Shown here: piece after piece, positions 51,525 through 60,443 of the stretch
Position numbering within the stretch: position 1 is the stretch's first letter
Layout: each line of letters begins with the position of its first letter
Source: Phytohabitans flavus
Lineage (GTDB): Bacteria; Actinomycetota; Actinomycetes; Mycobacteriales; Micromonosporaceae
Length of the DNA stretch: 64,000 bases
Reading direction: 5' to 3'
Assembly (NCBI RefSeq): GCF_011764545.1
Contig: NZ_AP022870.1
Location: forward strand, 5,812,001-5,876,000
The notes under the pieces: model-generated
The model's database searches: none
What the model was told of the DNA's origin: nothing
Seen by the model: only the letters and a program-made list of their open reading frames with translations
Position numbers and translations under genes: made by a program

Positions 51525-52777
51525 CGACCGGGGTCGAGGTCCCTGCCGCGCTCGCCGAGCCGACGGTTCCGGTACGGCGGAGCTGGATCGCGCTCATCTT
51601 CAGCGCCAACCTCGGCGTGTGGATGGCGTTCTTCACGCCGATCCAGGTGCTGCTCCCCAACCAGGTGGAGCTGATCGACCCGGCCAACAAGGAGGCGATG
51701 TTCGGCTGGGTGACCGCGCTGGGCGCACTCGCGGCGGTCATCGCCAACCCGCTGGCCGGCGCGCTCTCCGACCGTACGTCGCTGCGGATCGGCACCCGGG
51801 AGTACGGCCGCCGCCACGTCTGGACGCTCTCCAGCGCGCTCCTCGGCGCGGGGGCGCTGGCGGTCCTCGGCCACCAGCGCACGATCCTCGGCGTCGCGGT
51901 CTGCTGGGTGGCCGCACAGGTCTGTTTCAACGCCGCGCTCGCGACGCTCACCGCCGCCATCCCGGACCGGGTACCTGTGGCCCAGCGCGGCGGCGTATCC
52001 GGCTGGGTGGGCATCCCGCAGTCGCTCGGCCTTGTCGTGGGCGCGGTGCTGGTCACCGCGATCTTCACCGACAACAAGGCGGGGTACTACGCGGTGGCGG
52101 CGGCCGTGCTGATCCTCGCGCTCCCGTTCGCGCTGCTCACCCCGGACGACCCGCTGCCCCGCGCGTACCGCCCACGGGTGCCACTGCTCTCGGGCATGTG
52201 GATCAGCCCGCGCCGGTACCCGGACTTCGCGTGGGCCTGGGGCACCCGGTTCCTCGTACAGGTCGGCAACGCACTGGGCACGCTCTACCTGCTCTACTTC
52301 CTGCAAGATGGGGTCGAGTACGCCGACCCCGAGGGCGGCCTGCTCGTGCTGATCCTGATCTACACGGCGGGCATGATGGCCACCGCGGTCGTGGCTGGGC
52401 GGCTCTCCGACCGTTCCGGCCGGCGCAAGATCTTCGTGATCTGGTCCGGCGTGATCATGGCGGTGGCCGCGATCTTGCTCGCGGTCTGGCCGCTGTGGTC
52501 GACGGCGATCGTGGCGGCGGTGCTGCTCGGCGCCGGCTACGGCGTCTACCTGGCGGTCGACGCCGCGCTGATCACGCAGGTACTCCCGCGCGCCACCGAC
52601 CGAGGCAAGGACCTTGGCGTGATCAATATCGCCAACTCCGCACCTCAGGTGCTCGGCCCGGCCATGTCCGCGCCGATCGTGGTACACCTCGGCGGCTACC
52701 CCACGCTGTACGCGCTCACCGCCGCCGTCACCCTCCTCGGCAGCGTCTTCGTGGTCCGGATACGCTCGGTGCCGTGA
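51521..52777 (+). CDS. MFS transporter, probable sugar uptake
   Basis: This 418-residue membrane protein has about 12 predicted helices. Family motifs are present: LAGALSDRTSLRIGTREYGRR (loop 2-3) and its counterpart VVAGRLSDRSGRRKIF (loop 8-9), with acidic/basic pairs. It resembles the glycoside/pentoside type of MFS. It is translationally coupled to the upstream beta-glucosidase by ATGA and to gltX downstream by GTGA. Import of a beta-glucoside for that enzyme is the natural inference. The substrate cannot be read from sequence. Confidence 0.9.
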   Translation: MTTGVEVPAALAEPTVPVRRSWIALIFSANLGVWMAFFTPIQVLLPNQVELIDPANKEAMFGWVTALGALAAVIANPLAGALSDRTSLRIGTREYGRRHVWTLSSALLGAGALAVLGHQRTILGVAVCWVAAQVCFNAALATLTAAIPDRVPVAQRGGVSGWVGIPQSLGLVVGAVLVTAIFTDNKAGYYAVAAAVLILALPFALLTPDDPLPRAYRPRVPLLSGMWISPRRYPDFAWAWGTRFLVQVGNALGTLYLLYFLQDGVEYADPEGGLLVLILIYTAGMMATAVVAGRLSDRSGRRKIFVIWSGVIMAVAAILLAVWPLWSTAIVAAVLLGAGYGVYLAVDAALITQVLPRATDRGKDLGVINIANSAPQVLGPAMSAPIVVHLGGYPTLYALTAAVTLLGSVFVVRIRSVP

Positions 52778-54183
52778 CCGTACGCGTGCGCTTCGCCCCG
52801 TCTCCCACCGGAATGTTCCATGTCGGCGGTGCCCGTTCGGCGCTGCAAAACTGGATCTATGCGAAGCAGCACGGCGGCGTATTCGTCCTGCGGATCGAGG
52901 ACACCGACGCCGCCCGCAACCGCCCGGAGTGGACCGAGGGCATCCTCAACGCGCTCGACTGGATCGGCATCGAGCGCGGCACGTACGAGGGACCGTACTT
53001 CCAGTCCGCCAACGCGGGTGAGCACCGCGCCGCCGCGGAAAAGCTCTACGCCGCCGGCCGCGCGTACTACTGCGACTGCACCCGCGAGGACGTGCAGGCC
53101 CGCACCGGCTCCCAGTACCAGGGATATGACGGCTTCTGCCGCGACCGCGGCCTGACCCCTGGCCCCGGCCGGGCGCTGCGCTTCCGCACTCCGGACGAGG
53201 GCCTGACCGTCGTGGTCGACCTCATCCGCGGCGAGCCCACCTGGGAAAACAAGCTGCTGGAGGACTTCGTCATCGCCCGCGGCGACGGCTCGCCGGTGTT
53301 CCTGCTGGCCAACGTGGTCGACGACATGACCATGGGCATCACGCACGTCATCCGCGCCGAGGAGCACCTGCCCAACACGCCGAAGCAGCAGCTGCTCTGG
53401 GACGCGCTGGGCGTGCGGCCGCCGATCTGGGCGCATGTACCGGTAGTGGTCAACGAAAAGCGGCAGAAGCTCTCCAAGCGGCGCGACAAGGTGGCGCTGG
53501 AGGCGTACCGGGACGAGGGCTACCTCGCCGACACGATGCGCAACTACCTGATGCTGCTCGGCTGGGCGCCCAGCGGCAACCGGGAGATCGTGCCCTGGTC
53601 GGTGGTCGAGGACGAGTTCCGGCTCGACGAGGTCAACCCGTCGCCGGCGTTCTTCGACGAGAAGAAGCTGCGCGCGTTCAACGGCGAGTACATCCGGGCC
53701 CTCGACCCGGCCGCCTTCTCCGCCGCCTGCCAGCCCTGGCTGAGTGGCACCGAGACCATCCCGCCACCCCCGTGGCGCCCGGAAGACTTCGACCCGGCCG
53801 CCTTCGCCGCAGTCGCGCCCCTGGCTCAGACCCGCATCACGGTGCTGAGCGAGATCGTGCCGAACGTCGATTTCCTGTTCGTACCCACCCCGGAGATCGA
53901 CGAGGCCGCCTGGGAGAAGGCGATGAAGGACGGCGCCGCCGACCTCCTCGACGCGGCCGCCGCCGCTTTCGACGCCCTTCCGACCTGGGACGCCGAGTCC
54001 CTGAAGGCGGCGCTGGAGGCGGTGGGCGCCGCACGCGGGCTGAAGCTGGGCAAGGCCCAGGCACCGGTACGGGTCGCGGTCACGGGCCGGAGCGTGGGAC
54101 TGCCACTCTTCGAGTCGCTTGTCGTGCTCGGCAAGGAGCGCACTCTGGCCCGCATCGAGGGCGCCCGCGCCCGCCTCATCTGA
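52774..54183 (+). CDS. gltX: glutamate-tRNA ligase
   Basis: This 469-residue class Ic aminoacyl-tRNA synthetase charges tRNA-Glu. Motifs: HIGH-type signature RFAPSPTGMFHVGGARSAL at the N-terminus, VLRIEDTDAARN, the CDCTRED zinc-loop-like stretch, VIRAEEHLPNTPKQ, and KMSKS-type EKRQKLSKRRDKVAL in the middle. The anticodon-binding C-terminal part ends normally. The GTG start overlaps the MFS stop by four nt (GTGA), unusual for a housekeeping gene and implying cotranscription with the sugar genes. A terminator hairpin follows 15 nt after the stop. Confidence 0.96.
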   Translation: MTVRVRFAPSPTGMFHVGGARSALQNWIYAKQHGGVFVLRIEDTDAARNRPEWTEGILNALDWIGIERGTYEGPYFQSANAGEHRAAAEKLYAAGRAYYCDCTREDVQARTGSQYQGYDGFCRDRGLTPGPGRALRFRTPDEGLTVVVDLIRGEPTWENKLLEDFVIARGDGSPVFLLANVVDDMTMGITHVIRAEEHLPNTPKQQLLWDALGVRPPIWAHVPVVVNEKRQKLSKRRDKVALEAYRDEGYLADTMRNYLMLLGWAPSGNREIVPWSVVEDEFRLDEVNPSPAFFDEKKLRAFNGEYIRALDPAAFSAACQPWLSGTETIPPPPWRPEDFDPAAFAAVAPLAQTRITVLSEIVPNVDFLFVPTPEIDEAAWEKAMKDGAADLLDAAAAAFDALPTWDAESLKAALEAVGAARGLKLGKAQAPVRVAVTGRSVGLPLFESLVVLGKERTLARIEGARARLI

Positions 54184-54198
54184 CCGAGGATAAGAAAA

Positions 54199-54221
54199 AC
54201 CCGGCCCCAGAGGAGCCGGGT
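54199..54221 (+). terminator. hairpin terminator after gltX
   Basis: ACCCGGC (54199-54205) pairs with GCCGGGT (54215-54221), with a nine-nt loop, 15 nt after the gltX stop. It is preceded by an A-run but not followed by T residues. Confidence 0.6.
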
Positions 54222-54271
54222 GAATTATGCGGAAAGTATAACACGAGGGCCGTGGTGCTGGGCGATCCGGT

Positions 54272-55018
54272 TTACCAATCGAGCGGTTTGGTTAAGGCGC
54301 CAGCCGGATCCGGAAGTTGGTGCGGGTAATAGTCGTCTTGGCGGAGCCTGCGCCACCAGTGGTTGCCTACCCCTTCCGATGGGAGGCCGGCCAGATCACC
54401 GGCGAAGGGCGTGTTTCGCGGATTGACGAGCCCGACCGGGACTCGCTGCCGGGCGACCTGCACCGGCAGTCGCAGGTCGCTGTCGTTGGACATAACCACG
54501 ACACCGTCCACTCGGCCCTCGAGAATGTCCATCAACAGGTGCGACGCGACGTTGACGTCCGTGCCCTTCTCCTCCTGATGTAGGAGCGAGACCATAAAGG
54601 CGGCCTCGCCATCGATGATCGGTGTCGGGTATTGCACCTTTATCGGCCACTCAGGCCTCACCACTACGGGGACACCGCCCGGTCCTCTCGTCGCGAGCGG
54701 CGCATGCTTCACCCTCGCCACATAGTTTCCGTACTCGATCAGGTCGACACTCTTCGTCTCCGCGAGCGCGCGGAGATAGACCTCCTGGTCGGCGTTGCCG
54801 CTCGGGTTCGTCGCGCCATCGATCCGCGCTGTGCAGTAGACGATTCGGTCGATGGCGGCGCCTGGCCAGCCGCGCTGTGCCGTCACCAGCGACGTGGCCA
54901 ACGCACGCAGGTCGAGCCACCGCCAGCCGGGGGTGCCACGGCCACAGACCGCGCGGCCTCCGTAGTAGAGGTTGTAACCGTCGATGTACACGCCTATGCG
55001 TGTGGGAATCGGGGGCAT
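54272..55018 (-). CDS. NYN-domain protein, copy 1
   Basis: This 248-residue protein has a PIN-like NYN nuclease domain. It has RIGVYIDGYNLYYGGR at the N-terminus (conserved first Asp and Asn), then YCTARIDGATNPSGNADQEVYLRAL, the KGTDVNVASHLLMDILEGRVDGVVVMSNDSDLRLPVQVAR block with conserved acidic residues, and a C-terminal basic tail. NYN proteins are predicted metal-dependent RNases in RNA processing or phage defence. It stands alone, convergent with gltX. A second NYN gene lies at 59827. Confidence 0.92.
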   Translation of the reverse strand: MPPIPTRIGVYIDGYNLYYGGRAVCGRGTPGWRWLDLRALATSLVTAQRGWPGAAIDRIVYCTARIDGATNPSGNADQEVYLRALAETKSVDLIEYGNYVARVKHAPLATRGPGGVPVVVRPEWPIKVQYPTPIIDGEAAFMVSLLHQEEKGTDVNVASHLLMDILEGRVDGVVVMSNDSDLRLPVQVARQRVPVGLVNPRNTPFAGDLAGLPSEGVGNHWWRRLRQDDYYPHQLPDPAGALTKPLDW

Positions 55019-55131
55019 GGCGGCTGACGGTACGCGGAAGTCGCTGTTGGTGATGACCCGCCAACTCGCTGTAGATCACGCAGGTCCCCGGGCGAGCGGT
55101 ATCGTGAGGTCCGCGGCCGTCCGCGGTCCGG

Positions 55132-55572
55132 GCGCGGTTTCTGGCCGGGGACGAGGCCGGCGGCGGCGAGGAGCGGATCGCGAAAGGGTTCGCCGAGCGG
55201 GTCACGCTGATCTCGATCGGCGAGCGTTCGGGGATCGCGCGGTTCGGAGGGCTGGGCGAGCTGCGGGCGGAGCAGTTGCGCGAGCTTCCGCGTACCAAGG
55301 CGGCGGCTCGGCCGGGAGACCCGGCCCTACCTTGGCGACACCTGGGCGTTCGCGATGATCGAAGGGCTGGCCACGGCGCGAGTGCCGCTCGTGGCCGCCG
55401 GCAGGCCCGTGGACCGGCAGACCCCGGTCACGCTGACCGAGGCCGGCATCCAGGTGCTCGCGGCGAGCGGGACCACGCGGTGCTCAACGGCGTCGACCGC
55501 TGGATCGGTGGCGTGCACTTGCTGGGTACGCCGGCGTGGCGGTGGGACGAAGGCAAGGAAGCGATCGTGTAA
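55132..55572 (+). pseudogene. remnant of a DUF1835/DUF3658 gene
   Basis: Three out-of-frame pieces line up with this family, which normally has a longer chain. ARFLAGDEAGGG with GGLGELRAEQLRELPR comes from the middle, in one frame. RPYLGDTWAFAMIEGLA with PVTLTEAGIQVLAAS follows in another. Then GDHAVLNGVDRWIGGVHLLG with WRWDEGKEAIV, the conserved C-terminus, is in the first frame again. The N-terminal part is missing and the middle is shortened. The final shift, at GGG 55470-55472, is a one-G contraction; the other junctions reflect real deletions. Not functional. Confidence 0.7.
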
Positions 55573-55871
55573 AGAGGCGGTGCGAGAGGGAGTGGCCACT
55601 TTGTACCCAGAGGCCACCTACCAGCGGGTGGCGGCGGGTCAACTCTTCAGCCGCACCACAATGTGGCGCCCAGGCCCCACGACCGGCGGCGGCCGGTTAC
55701 GATTCGGCGGCCGAATGAATAGCCATGTTGTAACGCTGGCGACGATCGCAGATAGTTCGAAAAACCTAGGCTGCGCATGCAACCGCGCAAGACATGGCGG
55801 AGTCTTTGGTTTGAGCGGATCGCCGGCCACACCACGGGGCGGGACCATCCATCGGGGCGGGGAGGTCGGTC

Positions 55872-56522
55872 ATGGTCGCAAGGATGAGCCGCCGATGGTT
55901 CATGAGCGGTGCCGCGTTGGTCGTCGTCGCCGCTCCCCTGCTCGTCCCGTCGCCCGCCATGGCCGCTCCGCCCAGGCCCGACATGGTCACCGTCGACAGC
56001 GAAGAGATGGATCCGGCCATCGCGGTTCGCGCCAAGGCCAACCCGGATCTCTTCGAGGCGGTGCTTAGCCAGGTCGACTGGCTGGCCACGGCCAAGGGGC
56101 AGACCAGCTCGCCGAAGGCGGCCAACCTCGGCCCCAAGTTCACTGTGGTCGTCCACATCGGTGAGCAGCCGAAGCAGACCTACGACCTCTACCCGCTCGC
56201 GGCGGGCGGCCCCCGCGCCTTCCGCCCGGCAAAGCAGCCGGACAAGCGCAAGACGACCAACGCGTGGTTCTACGGGCGGCTCAACATGTCCGAGACCCTG
56301 CGGGCGGCCGGCGTTCCGCTGCCGGAGCGGCCGGAGACGCTGCACGGCGGTATCGGCGGCGGCGAGCGCGTCTTCGACCAGGACACGCTCAACCCGGGCC
56401 GCGACCTGGACAAGCTGCTGGCCGACCTGCGCGAGGTGCTGCTGCTCAACGGCGCGGTGGTCCTCGCCATCACGCTGGGGCTGGCCGGCATCTCGCTGCT
56501 CGTCCGACGACGCACCCGCTAG
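55872..56522 (+). CDS. exported membrane-anchored hypothetical protein
   Basis: This 216-residue protein has an N-terminal signal peptide (SRRWFMSGAALVVVAAPLLV, cleavage near AMAAP; the double Arg may suit Tat). An extracytoplasmic domain of about 145 residues includes VDWLATAKGQTSSPKAANLG, FTVVVHIGEQPKQTYDLYPLAAGG and NPGRDLDKLLADLREVLLLN. A C-terminal transmembrane helix (residues 190-209) ends in a basic RRRTR tail. No known enzyme motif is seen. The start is well supported by GGAGG six nt before the ATG. It is likely a type I membrane protein at the cell surface. Confidence 0.75.
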   Translation: MVARMSRRWFMSGAALVVVAAPLLVPSPAMAAPPRPDMVTVDSEEMDPAIAVRAKANPDLFEAVLSQVDWLATAKGQTSSPKAANLGPKFTVVVHIGEQPKQTYDLYPLAAGGPRAFRPAKQPDKRKTTNAWFYGRLNMSETLRAAGVPLPERPETLHGGIGGGERVFDQDTLNPGRDLDKLLADLREVLLLNGAVVLAITLGLAGISLLVRRRTR

Positions 56523-56649
56523 CGCCCGTGGGCTGGCGCCCGCCAGCGCACGCGCGGCCTAGAGCGGACGCGCGGGAGCGCAGCGAGCGCGCCACTAGGC
56601 CCGGCAGCACGCGCGGGCAGCGGCTCGACAGCGAAGCATCGCGGCGAGG

Positions 56650-57015
56650 TCAGCACCACCGGTCCGGCGGACGCTCCCGCCGGGTCGCGCGGGCCTGCGG
56701 TCGGACGGCGCCGTGCCGATGAGCGCCCGCCCATCCCGCACGGCTGGACCGGCACACCGCCGGGCCGCGCCGCTCGGGGACGAGCGTTCGCCCCTCGTCG
56801 GGTGGCGGCTCATCCACCGGATCGTCTGACGCCTCTACAGGGGCACCAGACGCAACGTCTGTCGCACCGGGAGCGGCCGGCGGCACCGACTCCTCCACGG
56901 GCTGCGGACCGGCGCCGCATACCCACCGCAACACCCTGCCGGGCACGACGTGCTCACCCAGCAGGTAGTGCTGCTCGCCCTCGACGCTGCCGTGTTCGGC
57001 CTCCCCGTGCGTCAT
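56650..57015 (-). CDS. hypothetical protein, disordered C-terminus
   Basis: This 121-residue protein has a plausible start: GAGGAG about eight nt before the ATG, then EHGSVEGEQHYLLGEHVVPGRVLRWVCG, which looks like a folded segment. The remainder is rich in Pro, Glu, Ala and later Arg, with no repeats. The change in composition after about residue 80 may reflect a frameshift, so the real C-terminus is uncertain. No family is recognised. It lies upstream of a divergent gene-poor 127-nt gap. Confidence 0.45.
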   Translation of the reverse strand: MTHGEAEHGSVEGEQHYLLGEHVVPGRVLRWVCGAGPQPVEESVPPAAPGATDVASGAPVEASDDPVDEPPPDEGRTLVPERRGPAVCRSSRAGWAGAHRHGAVRPQARATRRERPPDRWC

Positions 57016-57075
57016 ATTCCGATCTCCTCACCGGCGGACGACCGCCTGCACCAGGCACCCCCGGTGCCTACTACA

Positions 57076-57615
57076 TCACTCCTTGGCCCGTGCTGGAAAT
57101 AACGTGGCCCACAGTGGGAAGGCGATCAACCAGACGACGAGCGCGACGGTGAGCCGCCCGATCCACGCATCCAACTGTTCGGTCCGGTCCCGGTCGCCGA
57201 CCAGGAGGATGCCCCCCACCAGCAGTCCGCAGGCGACCACCCAGCCGGCCAACCCCTTGAACCACTCCCGCCACTCGTACCGGGCACGCTCCCATCCGCC
57301 CTTCGGCGGCTTCCACGGCGGCGGTCCGCCTGCGAAGCGGTGGGCGAACCGCTGGTCCGCCCACCGCACCATTGAGTGCCCGAAGGCGATGGAGAATCCG
57401 ATGTACGCCGCGGCCAGGCCGTGGGTGGAGGTGGCCTCCGCGCCGCGCCGCAGGTCGACCATCGTCGCCCCCAGCAGCACCACGTCCACGAGGGGCACAC
57501 ACAGCAGGAGTACGGCACCGACGCGGCGCCACCGCAACAGGTACCGCGCGACGAGGCCGGCGCCCAGGATCACCCAGAACCCGATCTCGCACGCGACGAT
57601 GATCGCCAGAATCAT
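57076..57615 (-). CDS. integral membrane protein
   Basis: This 179-residue protein has five hydrophobic segments (residues 1-24, 32-52, 66-82, 115-135 and 150-170) and a central cytosolic loop containing PPPWKPPKGGWERARYEW. It is probably a small membrane protein of unknown function found in actinomycetes. The ATG at 57615 (MILAIIVACEIGF) is preferred because it begins directly with a membrane helix; a start 21 codons upstream adds a charged, non-conserved stretch. It is followed on the other strand by a two-component system, whose sensor has its own membrane domain. Confidence 0.7.
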   Translation of the reverse strand: MILAIIVACEIGFWVILGAGLVARYLLRWRRVGAVLLLCVPLVDVVLLGATMVDLRRGAEATSTHGLAAAYIGFSIAFGHSMVRWADQRFAHRFAGGPPPWKPPKGGWERARYEWREWFKGLAGWVVACGLLVGGILLVGDRDRTEQLDAWIGRLTVALVVWLIAFPLWATLFPARAKE

Positions 57616-57757
57616 GGTCTCAGCCTCGCCGCGAGGTTGGCTCCGGGCCTCGGCGGCGGTGAGGGAATCCGTGTACATCCTTCGACGGACCCCGCACCCC
57701 CGTCAGCTCGTCGTCCGGTCGGAGGCCGCGTGGCGGAACGTGTGATGTGATCGGAGT

Positions 57758-58987
57758 GTGCCCAGTACGAGCGGGGTTCGCGAGGCTACGGCCCGGACCA
57801 CGACGGCGGACGAGCGCCGAGCGACGGCGCGCCAGCAGGCACTGCTTCGACGGGATCTGACCCTGGCGGGCCTGTCGCTCGTCGGCGGCCTGGCCATGCT
57901 CGCGCTCGGCGTGGCGCATACCATCCAGCCGTGGCCGACGCGGCCGCCGACCGTGCTCTTCGTAGCGCCGCTCCTGCTCGTCTGCGTCGCGCTCACCCTG
58001 CGCCGCATCGCCACCCGCACCGGCCTCGCCCTCGGCACGGCCGCGCTCGCCGCCGACCTCGCGCTGGGCGCTTCGCTGGGCACGCTGCTGGTGTACTCGC
58101 AGGTCATCTATGACGCCTGCCTTTACGGCTCGGCCCGGATGTGGCGGATCCTGCTGCGGGTCGGCATCGGCGTAAGCGCCGCCAGCGCGATCGCCGGCCC
58201 GATCCTTTTCGGCTCGTGGCGCGGCGTGCAGCTCGCCATCCCCGCGGTGCTGATCCTGGTACTGCCGGTGGTGACCGCGATCAGCGTGCGGCAGTACCGG
58301 GACCAGGCCGCCGCCGAGCGGGCCCGCGCCGAGCAGACCGCCCGCCTCGTCGAGCTCGACCGCCGGCAGGCGGTAACCGCCGAGCGCACCCGGATGGCCC
58401 GGGAGCTGCACGACGTGATCGCCAACCACCTCAGCGCGGCGGCCATCCACGCGACGGCGGCCCTGTCTGTACGCGAACGCGACCCGGAGGCGGTCGAGCA
58501 GTCGCTCAAGGTGATCCGCGAGAACAGCGTGCAGGGGCTGGCCGAGATGCGTCAGATGATCGAGCTGCTCCGCGAGGGCGCGGGCGACGACGAACCCACC
58601 CGCGTACGGCTGGCCGAGCTCGACCAGCTCATCGCGCAGGCGCGGGGCGCTGGGCTCGCCGTCGAGCTGAAGACGACCGGCGAGCCGTATGCGCTGCCGG
58701 TGGGGGTGGACCTCGCGGGGTACCGGATCGTGCAGGAGTCGCTCACCAACGCGCTCAAACACGGGACGGGCCGCGCGGACGTGGCGGTCGCCTATGACAG
58801 CGGGGTCGTCTCCCTCACCGTCGAAAACCCCATCAACGGCGCATCGGCGGTACCCGGTGCCGGCGCTGGCCTGATCGGGATGCGCGAGCGGGCCGCGCTG
58901 CTGCACGGCCGCTTCGACGCGGGCCACGACGGCACCCGCTGGCGAGTCCACGCGGAGCTCCCCACGGCCATGGAAGAGCTGGCATGA
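57758..58987 (+). CDS. sensor histidine kinase, NarL/DesK-type
   Basis: This kinase has 409 residues: a membrane sensor with about five helices (residues 35-175), a short coiled coil, and a HisKA_3 domain with the phospho-acceptor His218 in ERTRMARELHDVIANHLS. A HATPase_c domain follows, with N-box YRIVQESLTNALKHG and G-box GAGLIGMRERAALLHG. The GTG start at 57758 is supported by the following start/stop arrangement. Its stop overlaps the response-regulator ATG by four nt. The signal sensed is unknown; the membrane helices suggest a membrane-stress or envelope cue. Confidence 0.93.
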   Translation: MPSTSGVREATARTTTADERRATARQQALLRRDLTLAGLSLVGGLAMLALGVAHTIQPWPTRPPTVLFVAPLLLVCVALTLRRIATRTGLALGTAALAADLALGASLGTLLVYSQVIYDACLYGSARMWRILLRVGIGVSAASAIAGPILFGSWRGVQLAIPAVLILVLPVVTAISVRQYRDQAAAERARAEQTARLVELDRRQAVTAERTRMARELHDVIANHLSAAAIHATAALSVRERDPEAVEQSLKVIRENSVQGLAEMRQMIELLREGAGDDEPTRVRLAELDQLIAQARGAGLAVELKTTGEPYALPVGVDLAGYRIVQESLTNALKHGTGRADVAVAYDSGVVSLTVENPINGASAVPGAGAGLIGMRERAALLHGRFDAGHDGTRWRVHAELPTAMEELA

Positions 58988-59652
58988 CGATTCGAGTGGT
59001 GATCGCGGACGACCAGGACGCGGTACGGGCAGGCCTCGCCATGATCCTCAATGGCGCACCGGACGTGGAGGTGGTCGGCCAGGCCGCCGACGGCGCCGAG
59101 GCGCTCACGCTGTGCCGCCGCCTCCACCCGGACGTGGCCGTACTGGACGTGCGCATGCCCCGCCTGGACGGCATCTCCGCCACCCGCGAGATCGTCGCCG
59201 AGGGCCTAGCCGACGTGCTGGTGCTGACCACGTTCGACCTGGACGAGTACGTCTTCGGCGCCCTCCGCGCCGGGGCGGCCGGCTTCCTGCTCAAGGACAC
59301 CGACGCGGCCGGCCTGGTCGAGGCGGTGCAAACCGTGGCCCGAGGGGACGGCATCATCGCACCGGCCGTGACCCGCCGGCTGATCGCCGCGTTCGCCGCC
59401 ACCGCACCGGGCACCCCAGCCGCCCTGCGAGCGGCCGTGGACGGGCTCACGCCACGCGAACGGGACGTGCTCGCCTGCCTCGGGCAAGGCCTGTCCAACC
59501 TGGAGATCGCCGAACGCCTGGAGTTGGCCGAGTCGACCACCAAGACCCACGTGAGCCGCATTCTCACCAAACTGGCGCTTCGCAGCCGAGTGCAGGCCGC
59601 GATTCTCGCCCAGGACCTCAATCTTCTATCGATCAAGGGATTTGATGGATGA
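58984..59652 (+). CDS. response regulator, NarL/LuxR type
   Basis: This 222-residue protein has a receiver domain with the phospho-acceptor Asp55 in VAVLDVRMPRLDG and conserved acidic pair near the start (VVIADDQDAVRAGL), and a LuxR/NarL helix-turn-helix at residues 156-213 (LTPRERDVLACLGQGLSNLEIAERL). It overlaps its cognate kinase by four nt (ATGA). The targets are not evident; the divergent or downstream genes (NYN, PAP2) are possible but no site is visible. Confidence 0.95.
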   Translation: MTIRVVIADDQDAVRAGLAMILNGAPDVEVVGQAADGAEALTLCRRLHPDVAVLDVRMPRLDGISATREIVAEGLADVLVLTTFDLDEYVFGALRAGAAGFLLKDTDAAGLVEAVQTVARGDGIIAPAVTRRLIAAFAATAPGTPAALRAAVDGLTPRERDVLACLGQGLSNLEIAERLELAESTTKTHVSRILTKLALRSRVQAAILAQDLNLLSIKGFDG

Positions 59653-59826
59653 TCGGCCAGTAGCCCCAACGGAGTGAACTGAAATCTTCCCCGGCATGCC
59701 GACATTCCCTGGGGACACCCGAGTTGACAGCCGCCGGTGCGCGCGCTATAAAGGACTCAATGTTCCCCGCCATCCTGGCTCCGGCCCGGATTGGCGGGGA
59801 TTATTCGTTGCTGGCGGAGCGATCCC

Positions 59827-60443
59827 GTGACAGATCGCATGATGCTCTTCATCGACTACCAAAATGTCTATCGCGGCGCGCGCGAGTGCTTCCACCCTGA
59901 GGCCGATGCTCCGAGCATCGCCGGACAGATCAGCCCAATTCTGCTTGGCGAGCACATCGTCGCGACAAGCCCGTTCGACCGGGAGTTGGCGGGCGTCCAC
60001 ATCTATCGTGGCCGGCCCGACGCAACTCGGGATCCTCGGGGAACGCAGCTTGTGCACGGCAAGTCGAGGCGTGGACGCGCGACCCACGGGCAACCGTGAT
60101 CGCCAGACCACTCCGCTACCCACGCGGATGGCCACACCGCTGTCAACCTGGCGAGAAGCCCCAAGAGAAAGGTATCGACGCAGCGCTTGTAGCGGATTTC
60201 GTCCAGTTGGCCTGGGAGGATCAGTATGATGTCGGCGTACTTATGTCGACGGACACCGACCTCAAACCTGCCCTGGAAAAGGTTGCCGCTCGGGCTGGAA
60301 AGCGTGTGGAGGTTGCTGCTTGGCGTGGTGAAGGTAGGTACAACCAGCGGCTCTCTATTGATAGTGCGCGGCTCTGGTGTCATTGGCTTGACCGCAAGGT
60401 CTATGAGCAGGTTAGCGATACGACAAATTATTCGCGACCGTAG
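59827..60443 (+). CDS. NYN-domain protein, copy 2 (frame interrupted once)
   Basis: This second NYN nuclease-like gene encodes about 205 residues when repaired. The N-terminal piece DRMMLFIDYQNVYRGARECF holds the first acidic residue. The second piece has KGIDAALVADFVQLAWEDQYDVGVLMSTDTDLKPALEKV with the other conserved acids. The frame breaks in GGGG at 60038-60041; one extra G gives PRGNAACARQVEAWTRDPR and joins them. The start is the GTG at 59827 or the ATG four codons later. Its stop overlaps the convergent PAP2 gene by 16 nt. The family is implicated in RNA degradation and defence. Confidence 0.88.
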
